64,000 bases of DNA from JAMZMI01 sp039970095 (GCA_039970095.1 JBDVMP010000093.1:1-64000), one strand, 5' to 3'; counted from the stretch's first letter, positions 18,432 to 28,752 are shown. The notes: a model not told the origin generated them from the sequence alone. Numbers and translations are program-made.

Positions 18432-19934
18432 TTAGCTGTTGATTATTATAGTTTGAATGGCTTGTGGGCTAATCTGCACTGTAGATATTTCATCGCCCAG
18501 AGCTATATTAAATCTGCTCGCCTCAGTTCCCGTATTTAGTATCACTATCGCAATACTGCCATCAGGGTTTTTCACGGCTGTTGTCATCAGATTGGGATGA
18601 TTATTATCAAATCCTATCCTTGTGGCTCCTGGTCTGATGTACCTACTGAAGTGAACCATGGTATAATAAAGTGGTGTAAAATAAACCTCGTCGGATGCGA
18701 CATCTACTATCACGGGAGCGCCACACCAATTCTTAAACCAATTGGGGCCACCCTGCTTGTCCAGCACCATGTTCCAGTCTATCCATCCATCAACCCAATT
18801 ATTGAAACAGCCGATCATATCACGGGCATACCGGTAAACAGGCACATATTTAGGGTGATCCTTTTTCTGCTCAGGAGGAGCCCAATCCCACCCCCAGTCT
18901 GTGGCTTCCGCCGACCAGTACCACTTATCATCTTTCCATTTGGGAACTTCTGAGTCGATACAGCCCTCAGATTGAATCAAATATTTATCCGGAGCGGCTT
19001 CATGGGCAAACTGAAGGGACTTGGGATACCAGTCTACCGTGCTCGCATACCAATGTACGGCCGTACCATCAAAATACCTGGAGGAGGTCTCATCCCGATA
19101 CATGGTCTCCACCCAGTGATTCAGCTCGTCCCCTCTGTTTTGATCATAGCCAAGGATCTTTACGTCCTGCCCATCAGACTCAAGTCTGGGGCCCAGGTGA
19201 TCTCGTACAAACTCCACCATTTCTTCAGCAGAGAAATGCATGCTCTCCCAGTTATTGTTATTTCCGAGAGGCTCATTTTCTACTGTGATACCCCATATGT
19301 CTATGCCTTCAGCTTTGTACGCATCAAGATACTTGGAAAAATAAAGTGCCCAGGACTCACGGTATTGAGGCAGCAGCTTCCCTCCCGGCCAGTCATTGTT
19401 GTCTTTCATCCACGGTGGAGCTGTCCAGGGTGATGAGATGATTTTAAAGCCTTCCGAGGATACAGCCATGGCATCTTTTATCATAGGAATGATATCGTCA
19501 CGGTCTTCATCTATCGAAAAATTATCCAGACTCATATCATTTGGGACCGGCGCATAGGAGTAGTTACTCAAAGAAAAGTCGCAAGAATTGATGTGCGTTC
19601 GCGTAAGAGAGTATTTGGCACCTGAATCTCCAAAATACGCTTCAAGTATTCGCTCTCGATTGCTTTTACCCAATCCATTCAGCAGATGTGCTGAAGCTTC
19701 AGTAAAAGAGCCACCAATACCGGTAATCTGCTGGTATTCCTCTTCCGGCTTGACCACAATGGTGTATTCGGCTTTAGCCAAATCTGTGTTTTCTATAGCA
19801 GTAAGCTGGTTACCGGCAGCAGAAGTTTCCACTATTGACATCTTCAGCGTATCATTCTTTTGGCCACATGAAGCCATCGCACCTATAGTTAAGAAAAGTA
19901 AGAATCTATTTTTTAAGAGAGTATATAACATCAT
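18432..19934 (-). CDS. GH30 glycosidase (probable beta-1,6-glucanase or beta-glucosidase), lipoprotein
   Basis: I start it at the ATG at 19934, which overlaps the upstream stop codon as TGATG; a GTG one codon earlier is also possible. The 500-residue product has a lipoprotein signal ending at Cys23 (IGAMASC), then the GH30 catalytic barrel: GIGGSFTEASA, SSPWTAPPWMKDN, acid/base Glu221 in VENEP and nucleophile Glu323 in LIQSEG, with a C-terminal beta domain. GH30 subfamilies 1 and 3 cleave beta-1,6-glucosidic bonds, so here it probably removes the side chains of laminarin. Translational coupling to the clan GH-A gene and its place in the operon support that role. Confidence 0.9.
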   Translation of the reverse strand: MMLYTLLKNRFLLFLTIGAMASCGQKNDTLKMSIVETSAAGNQLTAIENTDLAKAEYTIVVKPEEEYQQITGIGGSFTEASAHLLNGLGKSNRERILEAYFGDSGAKYSLTRTHINSCDFSLSNYSYAPVPNDMSLDNFSIDEDRDDIIPMIKDAMAVSSEGFKIISSPWTAPPWMKDNNDWPGGKLLPQYRESWALYFSKYLDAYKAEGIDIWGITVENEPLGNNNNWESMHFSAEEMVEFVRDHLGPRLESDGQDVKILGYDQNRGDELNHWVETMYRDETSSRYFDGTAVHWYASTVDWYPKSLQFAHEAAPDKYLIQSEGCIDSEVPKWKDDKWYWSAEATDWGWDWAPPEQKKDHPKYVPVYRYARDMIGCFNNWVDGWIDWNMVLDKQGGPNWFKNWCGAPVIVDVASDEVYFTPLYYTMVHFSRYIRPGATRIGFDNNHPNLMTTAVKNPDGSIAIVILNTGTEASRFNIALGDEISTVQISPQAIQTIIINS

Positions 19935-21247
19935 CACTTTGGGTTAACATAAAAAGGAATGTTTGCGTGAGCGGCATGACCATTACCATCAAAAGCATAC
20001 ACGAATATCCTGTAGGCACCCTCACGGGATGGTGCCACAAATTTTATAGTGGGATTGTTTTCATTGGCTATGGTCACGGCCACACTTTCCGGAACCTCCT
20101 CAGGGTCTCCCCCTTCCGTGGTTTCGGTGCTCTCGTTCATCACCTCCCAGTGGTAGCTGAGCGAATCCTGGTCATACTCAAAAAGATATACGGATGCTTC
20201 GTACTCCTCCTCTGCGTTGAGGTAAACGTTATCATAGCTCAATTTTCCATCCAACAGCATCGAGTCTACTCTTGGCGCTCTATTTTCGGGCCATTGGTTG
20301 TTCCACAGGTAGTGCATGACATCAGTGGGTTCGGTCTCATGACCAGTGGGTAGAAATAGTCCATACCATGTAGGTGTACGCTCTTGTTTTTGCCCCCAGA
20401 GAAAGACATAGTTACCGATGCACTGCCCATCGAATGGTTCGATTGCCTCCTGATAACTCTTCAGGTAGTTCATAGCTTTGGTCGTGCTATTCTGCTCTAT
20501 AGGTGCGCCCCAATTGGTTTTTCCCATTTCCCAATGACCAATGGCTCCCCATTCGGTAATCATAAAAGGGCCTTCCCATTTGGCTCGTTCTATATAATCG
20601 GCCAGGTTATGTATAGCACCGTACATCTGAATGCTCAGAAAGTCAAGGTCTGCAGCACGATTGCGTAGTTCGTTGGCAAGCTCCGGATTAAGCGTACTCA
20701 CAGTAGTAGTAGTCGGATGGTTTGGATCCAGAGCATGGATCATTTCGGAGATTTCGTTTACCGCATCGTAAACTTTTGGGTTCGTATAATGATGGTTCAA
20801 CTCATTGCCAATAATCCAGGTAAGCAATGCCGGGTGATCCTTATATTTCAACACGCCTTTTCTTACACGCTCAAACTGTTCTCTTACCCTTTCTTCATCA
20901 TTGTAATCCATGCTATGTCGCTCGGGCTGAATGTAAAAACCCATAGAGACGGTCATGCCATGTGCCAATGCCTCATCAAGTAATTTCTGGCCGTTTTCAA
21001 CACTCCAGGTGCGAATAGAGTTACCCCCATGAGCATGTAAGCTCTTGATATCGCCTGTCAGACCGGCACCTTTGACCTCATAGGGCTCACCTCCACGGTA
21101 CAGCTGGTAACCACCTTGATCCTTTCTAATCTCAACTTTTATTGGCTTCATATCAGCACCCTCCTCTACATTGCTTTCTGATGAAGAAGTACAACCGACA
21201 ATAGCCAACAACCCAATAATCAAGTATTTCAAATCACTCATTTTCAT
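19934..21247 (-). CDS. Clan GH-A glycosidase lipoprotein (GH2/GH158-like), likely beta-glucanase
   Basis: The 437-residue lipoprotein (signal ends at Cys19, GLLAIVGC) has a TIM-barrel glycosidase fold: GNSIRTWSVENG, acid/base candidate Glu149 in WIIGNELNHH and nucleophile candidate Glu232 in MITEWGA, then a C-terminal Ig-like domain from about 320 (YHWEVMNES...YRIFVYAFDGNGHAA). A barrel followed by an Ig-like domain fits the GH158 endo-beta-1,3-glucanases of Bacteroidota as well as trimmed GH2-type barrels; I cannot decide by eye. It lies between the MFS gene and GH30 in the same operon, so a beta-glucan substrate is expected. Confidence 0.75.
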   Translation of the reverse strand: MKMSDLKYLIIGLLAIVGCTSSSESNVEEGADMKPIKVEIRKDQGGYQLYRGGEPYEVKGAGLTGDIKSLHAHGGNSIRTWSVENGQKLLDEALAHGMTVSMGFYIQPERHSMDYNDEERVREQFERVRKGVLKYKDHPALLTWIIGNELNHHYTNPKVYDAVNEISEMIHALDPNHPTTTTVSTLNPELANELRNRAADLDFLSIQMYGAIHNLADYIERAKWEGPFMITEWGAIGHWEMGKTNWGAPIEQNSTTKAMNYLKSYQEAIEPFDGQCIGNYVFLWGQKQERTPTWYGLFLPTGHETEPTDVMHYLWNNQWPENRAPRVDSMLLDGKLSYDNVYLNAEEEYEASVYLFEYDQDSLSYHWEVMNESTETTEGGDPEEVPESVAVTIANENNPTIKFVAPSREGAYRIFVYAFDGNGHAAHANIPFYVNPK

Positions 21248-21354
21248 TCCTCGGCTGAATTTTGTTTCCTCATTCTAATTTTCAACTCTTAACCTGCATA
21301 AATAAGATCTGAAGGTCAGCTCCAAAACCTGACTCATCAGTTCAGATATTTATT

Positions 21355-22785
21355 TCACATTTCGCCCCTGCGCTTTGTCAATTTCTCTTTGATGTCACGA
21401 ACTCTATCCTCGGATAGGTCATAGCCCCACATGATGACAATAGCCAGCAAAGCCGTAACCGAAGGAATAATGACATCTGCAATACGCAGGTTTGTCATTG
21501 CTTCCACTGTCTGAGTTGCTGCGCCAGATTCAAAACCAACGAACTTCAACACCGCTCCACCAACGATCAAGGCAATGGCCTGACCAATCTTGACCATGAG
21601 CCAATAAATAGCCCCGAATGTCCCTTCTTTTCTTGGTTGACCATTTTTCAATTCATCCAGGTCACACACATCAGCCGTCATGCTCATCATGAGTGTGAAT
21701 AATCCACCAATTCCAAATGACATCAGCGGAATCGGCATGAAAACCAACCATGGGTTGGTATCGCTAAATCCCCACCATTTCAAAATGTAACCGGCAATGG
21801 AAAGAATGGTCGAAATGATGAATGCGTTTCGCTTACCAATTTTGTTGGCCATCCATGAGATAATCGGGATCACTAGAAAGGCGGAGGCCACAGCACTCAT
21901 GGTAGAAAACCAGGCGGGCCATGAACCGGTCTGCTCGTAACTGCCGCCAAACATGTGAAAGACAATGATGAAATAGATAAACCCGGCTACAAGGTTGAAT
22001 CCATTGAATACCAGAAAAGTGGCTCCACAAAGTCTCAAAAATGGCTTATTATTAGAGATTTGCGCAATGCTTTTAAATAGGCTTTTGAGGTTATTTAAAA
22101 GATTGGAAAAATTGAGGCTGGCTCTGTTTTCCATTTCTTTGGAATCAAAACCGTGGCAGAATAAGCCCGGCAATATTCCTAGCAAAATACACGCTCCACC
22201 TACGAATATGGACAAGGTTCTAACGCCCTGAGCCTGATCTACAAAAAGATCGGGATCAGCCACAATTACCCAAAACCATGGCACAACCATCCATGCGACT
22301 TGCCCCATGATTTGCGCAAAAGCCATGAGCCTGGTTCTCTCCTTATAATCAGTGGTCATTTCATATCCCAGCCCTACAAATGGCGTGGCATACATGGTGT
22401 TGCCCAGAGTAAAGATTAGGGAGAAAATCAAGAAGTACCAAAAGTTGTATGTCTCTCCGTTGGCTGAATCTAATTGCCACAACAAAGCGAAAATGACGCC
22501 ACTGGCAATGGCTCCCAGTACAATATAAGGCCTGCGTCTTCCCCATCGTGACTTTGTATTATCAGTGATGAATCCCATTATGGGGTCTGTAATTGCGTCG
22601 AATAAGCGAGGCAACCCTCCCAGAAGACCGGCAAGGAATGGGTCCATTCCAAAACCCGTCACCAAAAAAAACAAAAAGACATTGAGTGATGCAGGCAACA
22701 GGTTCAAAACCAGATTGCCTGTGCCATAAGCGGCCTTCTGCCCTATCGGAACTAAACTTAGAGGTTGAGTCTGTTTTTGGGTCAT
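21355..22785 (-). CDS. MFS glycoside symporter (GPH/MelB-type)
   Basis: The 476-residue inner-membrane protein has 11 to 12 hydrophobic helices and GPH-family signatures: GLPRLFDAITDPIMGFITDNTKSRWGRRRPYI near 50-85 (the cation-binding and sugar-binding region, with conserved Asp residues) and a large central loop with SNKPFLRLC. It would bring oligosaccharides or glucosides from the periplasm into the cytoplasm by cation symport. Its presence with a signal-less phosphorylase suggests import of short beta-glucan oligomers. It follows susD after a strong hairpin terminator and precedes the GH-A gene by 107 nt. Confidence 0.92.
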   Translation of the reverse strand: MTQKQTQPLSLVPIGQKAAYGTGNLVLNLLPASLNVFLFFLVTGFGMDPFLAGLLGGLPRLFDAITDPIMGFITDNTKSRWGRRRPYIVLGAIASGVIFALLWQLDSANGETYNFWYFLIFSLIFTLGNTMYATPFVGLGYEMTTDYKERTRLMAFAQIMGQVAWMVVPWFWVIVADPDLFVDQAQGVRTLSIFVGGACILLGILPGLFCHGFDSKEMENRASLNFSNLLNNLKSLFKSIAQISNNKPFLRLCGATFLVFNGFNLVAGFIYFIIVFHMFGGSYEQTGSWPAWFSTMSAVASAFLVIPIISWMANKIGKRNAFIISTILSIAGYILKWWGFSDTNPWLVFMPIPLMSFGIGGLFTLMMSMTADVCDLDELKNGQPRKEGTFGAIYWLMVKIGQAIALIVGGAVLKFVGFESGAATQTVEAMTNLRIADVIIPSVTALLAIVIMWGYDLSEDRVRDIKEKLTKRRGEM

Positions 22786-22826
22786 GGAGGTATTCCTTGT
22801 TAGCGGTGAACTAAGGTTTAGTAAAA

Positions 22827-22852
22827 CCCACTGATCAAACCTGATCAGTGGG
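22827..22852 (-). terminator. Hairpin terminator between susD and the MFS gene
   Basis: A perfect 11-bp stem, CCCACTGATCA (22827-22837) with TGATCAGTGGG (22842-22852), closes a 4-nt loop. Outer arms TTTAGT and ACTAAA extend it. Read on the minus strand the stem is followed by TTTTACT, so it acts in the direction of the operon. It would reduce transcription of the downstream transport and cytoplasmic genes relative to susCD. Confidence 0.75.
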
Positions 22853-22883
22853 AATCCTTACTAAAATGAACTAAACTCAATGG

Positions 22884-24437
22884 CTAGTAGCCATCATTCT
22901 GTAACAGTGTATTGTTAGATAGGTCAATTTCTGTCTGAGGAATAGGTAGAAATCCTCTTGTTCCGGTATTGTAAGTCACGTCGTAAACAGCGCTCTCTCC
23001 AGTGTAGTTTGGACCTATGATACCGGTCATGGTCAATTCGGATTGAGCCACAGTTTGTCCTCTTCTCAAAAGGTCAAAATACCTTATACCCTCACCCGAC
23101 AATTCCATTCTTCTTTCGTTCCAAAGAGCTTCCTCGCTATAAGCGCCCAAGTCGGTTAGTCCGACCCTGGCTCTAACACGATTTATATAACTCACATTTT
23201 GCCCAATTTCAGCCGCCATCAATAACACATCCGAAAATCTGATTACACGGAAGTTGGTCATATTGTGAAGTTCCGGAGTACCCTGAGATCCACGATCTAC
23301 AATTTTGGTAGTGTATTTAGCATTATAATAACCCGTATGCTGATAAGCCGCGGTGTTCAATGCTGCTCCTGACTCTGCAAGGATCTCCTCCTGAGTGATA
23401 ATGGTCATGCTTTGTCGGGGATCTCCATCTAATGCCTGATACAGTTTATGCGTAGGGATACCAAAAGACCAGCCTCTGTAATAGATCGCTGAACCAGAAG
23501 CTCTTGGACCCATCATCTGAGCCGCGAGATTCCCTTCCACATATTGTTCTGAACCCCAATCTCCTCCAACAGGCTCTCCAGCGTATGAGATTTCAAAAAC
23601 GCTTTCCTGTCCGAACTCCTCAGCTGCAGTAAATACTGAGGCATAATCGGATACCAGGTCGTGTCCACTGTTTTGAATAACATCTTCCAACTCTGCTAAC
23701 ACGTAGGCAGCATCAACGGAAGTTTCACCTGCCGTGAGCCCATTACCATAAACTCCATTTTCGAACAAATAAACCCTACCGAGCAATGCCTTGGCTGCCC
23801 ATTTGGTTGCTTTTCCTTGCTCAGAACCGTAATCTGCGGGCAAAACGGCTATGGCGTCAACCAAATCGCTTGCAATCTGATTGTAAACCTCAGCCGGGTC
23901 AGCCTGCGGCATAAACGCCTCAGACGGGCTTAACACCTTGGTAACCAGCTGAATATTTTCAAAAAACTGCACTTGCTCAAAGTAGAAGTAAGCTCTCAAA
24001 AACTTAGCCTGGCCAATCACATTGTTTACAAACTCCTCAGTGGAGTTTTCAAGTTCACTGGCTTTTTCTATCGTAAAATTCGCTCTTGCTATACCATAGT
24101 AGTTCTTTTTCCACAATGAATGGGCTGTTCCGCTTGCTGTAGATACCTGAAATCTATTGAGCTCATCGCTTCCAGCACCATCACCAGCATCCTGCCCTCC
24201 GGCATAAGCATCATCGGAAAGTACCTCTGAAACTAAAAGAAATGGAGCAAATCCTAGGTCATATCCTTTTTGATGGCCTAATACGTCATAAGTCGACAAT
24301 AGAGCCTCCTCTACTTGTTGTTCCGTTTTGAAATAAACAGAAGACAACAATGTTCCTTTCGGTGAAGTCTCCAGAAGCTCATCAGAACAACCAGAGATCA
24401 AAATCACTAAAACCAAAACTTTAATAATATTCTTCAT
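22884..24437 (-). CDS. RagB/SusD-family glycan-binding lipoprotein
   Basis: The 517-residue protein has a lipoprotein signal ending at Cys17 (LILISGC), the SusD N-terminal TPR-like region (YFKTEQQVEEALLSTYDVLGH; IGQAKFLRAYFYFEQVQFF) and the C-terminal SusD domain (NYTGESAVYDVTYNTGTRGFLPIPQTEIDLS). It forms the lid of the SusC transporter on the cell surface and captures oligosaccharides. It follows susC after 18 nt. Together with GH16, GH30 and GH3 the expected ligand is a beta-1,3/1,6-glucan. Confidence 0.95.
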   Translation of the reverse strand: MKNIIKVLVLVILISGCSDELLETSPKGTLLSSVYFKTEQQVEEALLSTYDVLGHQKGYDLGFAPFLLVSEVLSDDAYAGGQDAGDGAGSDELNRFQVSTASGTAHSLWKKNYYGIARANFTIEKASELENSTEEFVNNVIGQAKFLRAYFYFEQVQFFENIQLVTKVLSPSEAFMPQADPAEVYNQIASDLVDAIAVLPADYGSEQGKATKWAAKALLGRVYLFENGVYGNGLTAGETSVDAAYVLAELEDVIQNSGHDLVSDYASVFTAAEEFGQESVFEISYAGEPVGGDWGSEQYVEGNLAAQMMGPRASGSAIYYRGWSFGIPTHKLYQALDGDPRQSMTIITQEEILAESGAALNTAAYQHTGYYNAKYTTKIVDRGSQGTPELHNMTNFRVIRFSDVLLMAAEIGQNVSYINRVRARVGLTDLGAYSEEALWNERRMELSGEGIRYFDLLRRGQTVAQSELTMTGIIGPNYTGESAVYDVTYNTGTRGFLPIPQTEIDLSNNTLLQNDGY

Positions 24438-24455
24438 CTTAGTACTGTCTAAATG

Positions 24456-27400
24456 TTAAAAAGTGACTGATGTTCCAATTCGGAAAGTTCTTGCCTGAGG
24501 GTAAATACCTCTATCTATACCCATATCACGAATACTCGACACTCCTGATCCTGTAAAATCTACTGGTGCGCCAACTTCAGGATCTGGCCCTGAGTATTTT
24601 GTAAATGTGAATAGGTTTTCACCCGAGATATAAACTCTCCAGCCAGAGCAATTAATTTTGCTTAGCAGGCTCGATGGGACATTATACCCGATTTGGACGT
24701 TCTTGACTCTCACAAAAGACCCATTCTCAATATTCACCATATCTGTGGCATTTGTATAGTTCTCATTAGCATCACCTGATACAAATCTTGGTATACTGTT
24801 AGAAGGGTTTTCGGCGGTCCATCTGTCCAAAATCCAGGTCTGTTTATTACTGGTCTGGATATCCGGACGATTGATGCCGTTAAATATCTCATTGCCAGCC
24901 TGACCAACAAATAGTGCTGAGAAATCGAAACTCTTATACTCCAAAGAAATTGTTGATCCGAACGTCCACTCTGGGATTGGGCTACCAATGGTTGTACGGT
25001 CAGCATCAGATATTATACCATCACCGTTCGTATCTACATATCGGATATCCCCGGGCTGAGCATTGGGTTGAATGGGATCTCCGGAACTACTGATGTGAGC
25101 AAACACATCCGCATCAGACTGAAAAATACCGTCTGTTTTATATCCGAAGAAACTGGTAACAGGCTCTCCTTCCACTGTTCTGGTTACCTCACCTGCAAGT
25201 GCCCAGTTTGCACCAGCAATGAAACCTGCTTCGTTGGCAACTTCCACCATCGTATTTTTATTATAAGCGGCATTCAAACCTATCGAATAGTTCAGTTGAT
25301 TACCCCGGTTTCTCCACTGAGCTGAAAACTCCAACCCTTCATTTTCCATGGTTCCTACATTTGAAAATGTGGATGGAAAACCAAGAACTGCGTTTAGATC
25401 TCGTACCTGGAGCAGGTCTCTGGTTGTTTTCTTATAATAATCAACTGTTGCTGTAAGTCGGTCATCAAAAAATCCCGTTTCCAGCCCAAAATCTAGCTGT
25501 TCAGACGTTTCCCATTTCACATCCTCATTGGCCACCTTATCAGGAATGGCTCCTGTATTTACTCCGTTGGCCAGGTTATAAGCCACATTAAAATCCACCG
25601 TTGAGGCGTAAACAAACGACCTAATTCTGTCATTACCGTTTTGTCCCCATGATGCTCTCAGTTTAAGAAAACTCAAATGAGGCACATCCGGGAAAAAGGC
25701 TTCTTCATTTAAGATCCAGCTGGCACCAAAAGACCAAAAATTACCATAGCGATTATTGGCACCAAAGTTTGACGATCCGTCACGTCGATAAGTTGCTGAG
25801 AACGAGATCCTATCTTCATAGTCGTAAAGCACTCTTGAAAACAATGAAGCCCTTAGTGTTTCATTAGCCGATCCACCTGAAGCGTCAGTTGAATCAACAG
25901 TCAGATCCAAGAATATAAGATCAGGATTGGAGGTGTCTATCCCTTGACCTCCGCCTGTTAGGTTTTCCCATCTGGTGGTCAATGTAGAGGCTCCTGCCAG
26001 GAAATTAATTTTATGTCCACCTATTTTTCTTTCATATGTCAAAACCTGTTCTTGCTGCAATGCCACATTGTGCTGATACTCCTTAAACATGTTTGTAGCC
26101 ACGACATTGTTTGTGGTGCTGTTCAAAAAATTCAAGCCATTGTGCCTGTCTATTTCCAGGTAACTGAAATCAACACCATAGGAAGATTTGAACTTGAGTC
26201 CTTCTAAAGGTTCTACTTCTGCAAAGAGATTTCCAAGCACCTGATCTTTGGTGACCACCTGATTATTCAATGATAATTTGGCCAACGGATTGACAACTTC
26301 GCCTCTCACATTATTCGAGATTGCGAAGGCTCTTCCATTTTTATCCACCACATAGGGATTCGTTCCATACCTGATCTGATCAGTTGCTAAAAGATCCTGA
26401 TCATCCTCGTAAATCCCAGTAATTGGATCCATGTTAAGCGCACTGCTATATTCGCCGTTGAACGAACCATTACTGGTTACGCCTTTGGTTACAATGTGGG
26501 CATAAGAAATCGTGTTTCCCCAGTTTAGCCAATTGGTTACTTCGTGTCGGCTGTTGAGTCTTGCGGTGTATCTTTCAAATTTGGACTTATCACCTCCTAT
26601 AATACCTTCTTGATTAAAATAGGATATGCTTGACGCAAATGAAGATTTTTCAGAACCGCCAGTGATAGAAACCTGATGACTTTCGATCGGCGCGTTTGTG
26701 GTGAAAAGTTCTTTTTGCCAGTCCGTATCATAAGTTTGAACTTCGTTAGGGTCGAATGCTTCTCCTGAATTATTTGAAAGTCCTGCGTCAGCCATTAATT
26801 GTACATATTGCTGGGCATTCAGTAGATCTACCGTGTTTGCTGCATTTTGAACACCCATATAACCTGAGTATGTAATGTCCGTTTTACCGTCACCTCCACT
26901 TTTGGTCGTGATCAATACTACGCCATTTGCTGCTCTGGCTCCATAAATTGAAGATGCTGCTGCATCTTTGAGTACTTCCATAGATTCAATGTCCCCAGGA
27001 TTAAGGTTATCTATGCTATTGACTGCCACTCCATCCACCAGGAAAAGAGGTTCTGAATTATAGTCGGTTCCAATTCCACGTATTTTGATACTCGGCTGCT
27101 CACCCGGTTGTCCCGATTGGCTTTGAACCTGAACACCTGCCGCCCGGCCCTGCAAAGCTTGCTCAATCCTTGTTACAGGAGTAGCAGTAATTTCTTCAGC
27201 CGAAACACTCTCAATAGAGCCAGTTACTACTTTTTTCTTTTGCGAACCATATCCTATGACAACAACCTCCTCTAACTCCTCTATATCTAATGTTAGTGCA
27301 ACATCTATTACCGTGCTCCCGCCAACAAGAATATCCTGATCTTTGTATCCGATAAAAGAAATATTCAAAACATCCGATGGCTCCACATTAAGTAGATAAT

Positions 27401-27578
27401 TTCCATCAAAATCGGTCACAGTTCCTTTGGTTGTTCCTTTAATGATCACCGTAACACCGGGAAGCGTTTCTCCAGTTTCGGCATCCGTCACAGTTCCTGA
27501 AACGGTCATTTCCTGTGCCATGGCCACTTGCATCAAGGCTATCAGAAATAATACAGACACTAATAAATATTTTTTCAT
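24456..27578 (-). CDS. SusC/RagA-family TonB-dependent outer-membrane transporter
   Basis: The 1040-residue receptor starts at the ATG at 27578 (MKKYLLVSVLFLI); a 9-residue upstream extension is less likely. Signal peptide ends near 21 (AMAQ), then a carboxypeptidase-D regulatory-like domain (VSGTVTDAETGETLPGVTVIIKG), a TonB box-like segment (EEVVVIGYGS), the plug (IRGIGTDYNSEPLFLVDGVAV; SIYGARAANGVVLITTKSG) and a 22-strand barrel ending in an aromatic residue (GTSVTF). It imports oligosaccharides with its SusD partner, driven by TonB. The gene lies between GH16 (30 nt) and susD (18 nt). Confidence 0.96.
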   Translation of the reverse strand: MKKYLLVSVLFLIALMQVAMAQEMTVSGTVTDAETGETLPGVTVIIKGTTKGTVTDFDGNYLLNVEPSDVLNISFIGYKDQDILVGGSTVIDVALTLDIEELEEVVVIGYGSQKKKVVTGSIESVSAEEITATPVTRIEQALQGRAAGVQVQSQSGQPGEQPSIKIRGIGTDYNSEPLFLVDGVAVNSIDNLNPGDIESMEVLKDAAASSIYGARAANGVVLITTKSGGDGKTDITYSGYMGVQNAANTVDLLNAQQYVQLMADAGLSNNSGEAFDPNEVQTYDTDWQKELFTTNAPIESHQVSITGGSEKSSFASSISYFNQEGIIGGDKSKFERYTARLNSRHEVTNWLNWGNTISYAHIVTKGVTSNGSFNGEYSSALNMDPITGIYEDDQDLLATDQIRYGTNPYVVDKNGRAFAISNNVRGEVVNPLAKLSLNNQVVTKDQVLGNLFAEVEPLEGLKFKSSYGVDFSYLEIDRHNGLNFLNSTTNNVVATNMFKEYQHNVALQQEQVLTYERKIGGHKINFLAGASTLTTRWENLTGGGQGIDTSNPDLIFLDLTVDSTDASGGSANETLRASLFSRVLYDYEDRISFSATYRRDGSSNFGANNRYGNFWSFGASWILNEEAFFPDVPHLSFLKLRASWGQNGNDRIRSFVYASTVDFNVAYNLANGVNTGAIPDKVANEDVKWETSEQLDFGLETGFFDDRLTATVDYYKKTTRDLLQVRDLNAVLGFPSTFSNVGTMENEGLEFSAQWRNRGNQLNYSIGLNAAYNKNTMVEVANEAGFIAGANWALAGEVTRTVEGEPVTSFFGYKTDGIFQSDADVFAHISSSGDPIQPNAQPGDIRYVDTNGDGIISDADRTTIGSPIPEWTFGSTISLEYKSFDFSALFVGQAGNEIFNGINRPDIQTSNKQTWILDRWTAENPSNSIPRFVSGDANENYTNATDMVNIENGSFVRVKNVQIGYNVPSSLLSKINCSGWRVYISGENLFTFTKYSGPDPEVGAPVDFTGSGVSSIRDMGIDRGIYPQARTFRIGTSVTF

Positions 27579-27607
27579 TTTAAGGTCTTTAAAATTTAGT
27601 TTCAATT

Positions 27608-28720
27608 TTATTCAGGTTGAAATACCCTGATGTAATCCACTGCCATTCGCTGTGGGAATTGAGTTGTAGCATCGGGGCTACCAGGCCAATTACCACCCAC
27701 TGCCACATTCATGATGAAAAAGAAGTCCTTTTGGAACTCAGACAAGTCCTCAGGTGTAATGCTTGCTCCATGATACTGAACATCGTCTATATACCACGTT
27801 ATGCTACTCTCATCCCAAATGATACTATACACATGAAATTTATCACTGAGATTACCAACCAATAAAGCCCGGCTGCCTCCGTAATCGGCCTTTGATCCGG
27901 CGTGATCCCAGTGTATGGTGCCATGCACAGTATTGTCGCGTCCTGAGCCTCCACCTATCATCTCCATGATATCGACTTCTCCACACGCAGGCCAACCTAC
28001 TGTGCTAATGTTAGATCCAAGCATCCAAAGTGCTGGCCACAGGCCTTGTCCTTCGGGCATCTGAGCGCGTATGTCAACACGCCCGTAAGTGAAGTCGTAT
28101 TTATCCTGTGTTGTAAGCCTTGAGGATGTGTAGAGCGCTCCGCTAAAAGATTCACTTTTGGCTTCTATTACTAGAAATCCATCGGAAACGCTTGTATTTT
28201 CTTTTTTGTAATACTGGAGCTCATTGTTGCCCCATCCGTTACTGCCTCTGCCTATTTCAAAATTCCATTTGGTTTCATCTACGGCATTGCCGTTAAACTC
28301 ATCTTGCCATTGTAGAGTCATACCTTCATAGATCAAAGGTGTGACATAGCCGTTTTCTCCATCGAATGGCCCTGTATTTTCTCCAACCTGAATGTATAAC
28401 TGATGGCTTTCTTTCAGGTATCTGCCGTCAGAACCGATTGCACGTATCTCTATCAGATATACGCCTGTAATACTATAAGTGTGGCTAAAGCTACCCGAGC
28501 TGTTTGTTTCAGGGTCAATCCCTGATTCACCAGAATCGAAGTAATATTCTACTGCATTGTCAGCAGAAACCGTAATGGTGAGTACTCCACTGTTATCGTC
28601 AGCGAGATTAAGATCTAGTACCAAATTAGCAGGATCGCTTCCATTTGGTGATTCGTTTTCGCTGCAGTTATATAGTAAACCACAAAGTAGGAAAAGAACT
28701 GAAGTAAGCAATTTTTTCAT
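27608..28720 (-). CDS. GH16 endo-beta-1,3-glucanase (laminarinase-type) lipoprotein
   Basis: The 370-residue lipoprotein (signal ends at Cys19) has an N-terminal PKD/Ig-like domain of about 100 residues, then a GH16 domain: LQWQDEFNGNAVDETKWNFE, GRGSNGWGNNELQYY, and the catalytic motif EVDIME with nucleophile Glu248, Asp250 and acid/base Glu253. The extra Met between Ile and Glu is the beta-bulge form found in laminarinases. It should cut beta-1,3-glucan backbones at the cell surface. A perfect hairpin terminator lies between it and the upstream surface lipoprotein gene. Confidence 0.95.
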   Translation of the reverse strand: MKKLLTSVLFLLCGLLYNCSENESPNGSDPANLVLDLNLADDNSGVLTITVSADNAVEYYFDSGESGIDPETNSSGSFSHTYSITGVYLIEIRAIGSDGRYLKESHQLYIQVGENTGPFDGENGYVTPLIYEGMTLQWQDEFNGNAVDETKWNFEIGRGSNGWGNNELQYYKKENTSVSDGFLVIEAKSESFSGALYTSSRLTTQDKYDFTYGRVDIRAQMPEGQGLWPALWMLGSNISTVGWPACGEVDIMEMIGGGSGRDNTVHGTIHWDHAGSKADYGGSRALLVGNLSDKFHVYSIIWDESSITWYIDDVQYHGASITPEDLSEFQKDFFFIMNVAVGGNWPGSPDATTQFPQRMAVDYIRVFQPE

Positions 28721-28752
28721 AGAACTTGAGTTTGTTTCTTGTTTTAAGAAAA

